NCBI GenBank assembly: GCA_034006265.1
Contig: JAVETB010000045.1
Span: 1 to 21,055 of the forward strand
Length of the DNA stretch: 21,055 bases
Direction: 5' to 3'
DNA from: Syntrophus sp034006265
GTDB taxonomy: Bacteria > Desulfobacterota > Syntrophia > Syntrophales > Syntrophaceae
This document shows, piece by piece, positions 20,766-21,055 of this stretch. The notes under the pieces are model-generated. The model searched no databases and was not told the origin of the DNA. It saw only the letters and a program-made list of their open reading frames with translations. How positions within the stretch are numbered: position 1 is the first letter of the stretch; the number at the start of each line of letters is the position of its first letter. Made by a program: the position numbers and the translations under genes.

Positions 20766-21055
20766 CCATTGTTCCGTGGAAGAAAAATTGCGTTTTGACC
20801 CCAGGAACGCATCGCATGGTGCTTCCGGACATGACTTCAGAATCTTTTCTGTCAAGGGACCGGATAAGAGAAGCGGAATCTCTTTATCGACATATTGACA
20901 ACTTGAAATTTATGCTTATAATTTGACCCAGTAATGTCCGGTTAGAAATTTGCGTAAGCGATTGAGAATTATGGCCATCTTCGTTTTTTGGTTTTGGTGA
21001 AAAATAATTTGGATCCAATTGAATATTTTACTTGACAAATCAAGCATTTAGCGGG
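20766..21055. other. A+T-rich right-edge intergenic region
   Basis: No gene of useful length lies in these 290 bases. TGCGTT (20789-20794) and AACGCA (20806-20811) can pair. GATAAGAGA (about 20863) can pair imperfectly with TCTCTTTATC. From about 20885 the base composition turns clearly A+T-rich, with a consensus promoter, a ten-codon frame (20971-21000) and another TTGACA (21032-21037) just inside the edge. The composition shift suggests acquired DNA or the upstream region of another unit. Confidence 0.5.
20895..20922 (+). promoter_or_regulatory. Consensus sigma-70 promoter at the right edge
   Basis: TTGACA (20895-20900) and TATAAT (20917-20922) are both perfect matches with a 16-base spacer. 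Transcription would start near 20929 and run out of the window to the right. The gene it serves is not visible. Confidence 0.75.

Noticed and set aside
1..21055. CRISPR arrays, rRNA or tRNA genes, complete insertion sequences
   Set aside because: I looked for regularly spaced repeats, tRNA-like cloverleaf sequences such as GGTTCGA-type T arms, and transposase-like proteins. None was supported, though a computed scan was not possible.

Overview
The window looks like the chromosome of a Gram-negative, motile, probably anaerobic bacterium. The G+C is moderately high (by eye, not counted). The flagellar gene order, a sigma-54-dependent FlrB/FlrC-type regulatory pair, a MotE-type flagellar chaperone gene and the mix of neighbours fit the former Deltaproteobacteria (Desulfobacterota, perhaps Syntrophales). 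That placement is inference from gene content and was not checked by any search. All recognised genes read as intact frames, apart from the one cut by the left edge.

Left block (1-4506, minus strand): an export operon of the YbhGFSR type. In transcription order it holds a HlyD/YbhG-like membrane-fusion protein, two ABC ATPases that look like the two halves of YbhF carried on separate genes, a YciI-like small protein, a doubtful 61-residue frame, and two ABC-2 permeases. The last permease runs off the window. The two ATPases have complementary defects in their nucleotide-site motifs, which predicts one canonical and one degenerate ATP site.

Divergent intergenic region (4507-5073): rich in palindromes. 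It contains a good sigma-54 (-24/-12) promoter candidate facing right.

Middle block (5074-17375, plus strand): a large exported SPOR-TPR protein, a soluble PAS histidine kinase and a sigma-54 activator form one unit. A second sigma-54 promoter (10333-10348) then precedes flgB-flgC-fliE-fliF-fliG-fliH-fliI-fliJ-motE, which encodes the proximal rod, the MS ring, the C-ring rotor, the export ATPase complex and a stator chaperone. The two sigma-54 promoters are very similar, suggesting that the kinase/activator pair controls the structural operon and perhaps its own.

Right block (17604-20765, plus strand): a sigma-70-type promoter precedes an alanine racemase with an unusual C-terminal extension of about 277 residues, then a D-Ala-D-Ala ligase. 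Together they make the D-Ala-D-Ala dipeptide for peptidoglycan.

The last 170 bases are distinctly A+T-rich. They carry a consensus sigma-70 promoter and a very short aromatic-rich frame, and lead into something beyond the window.
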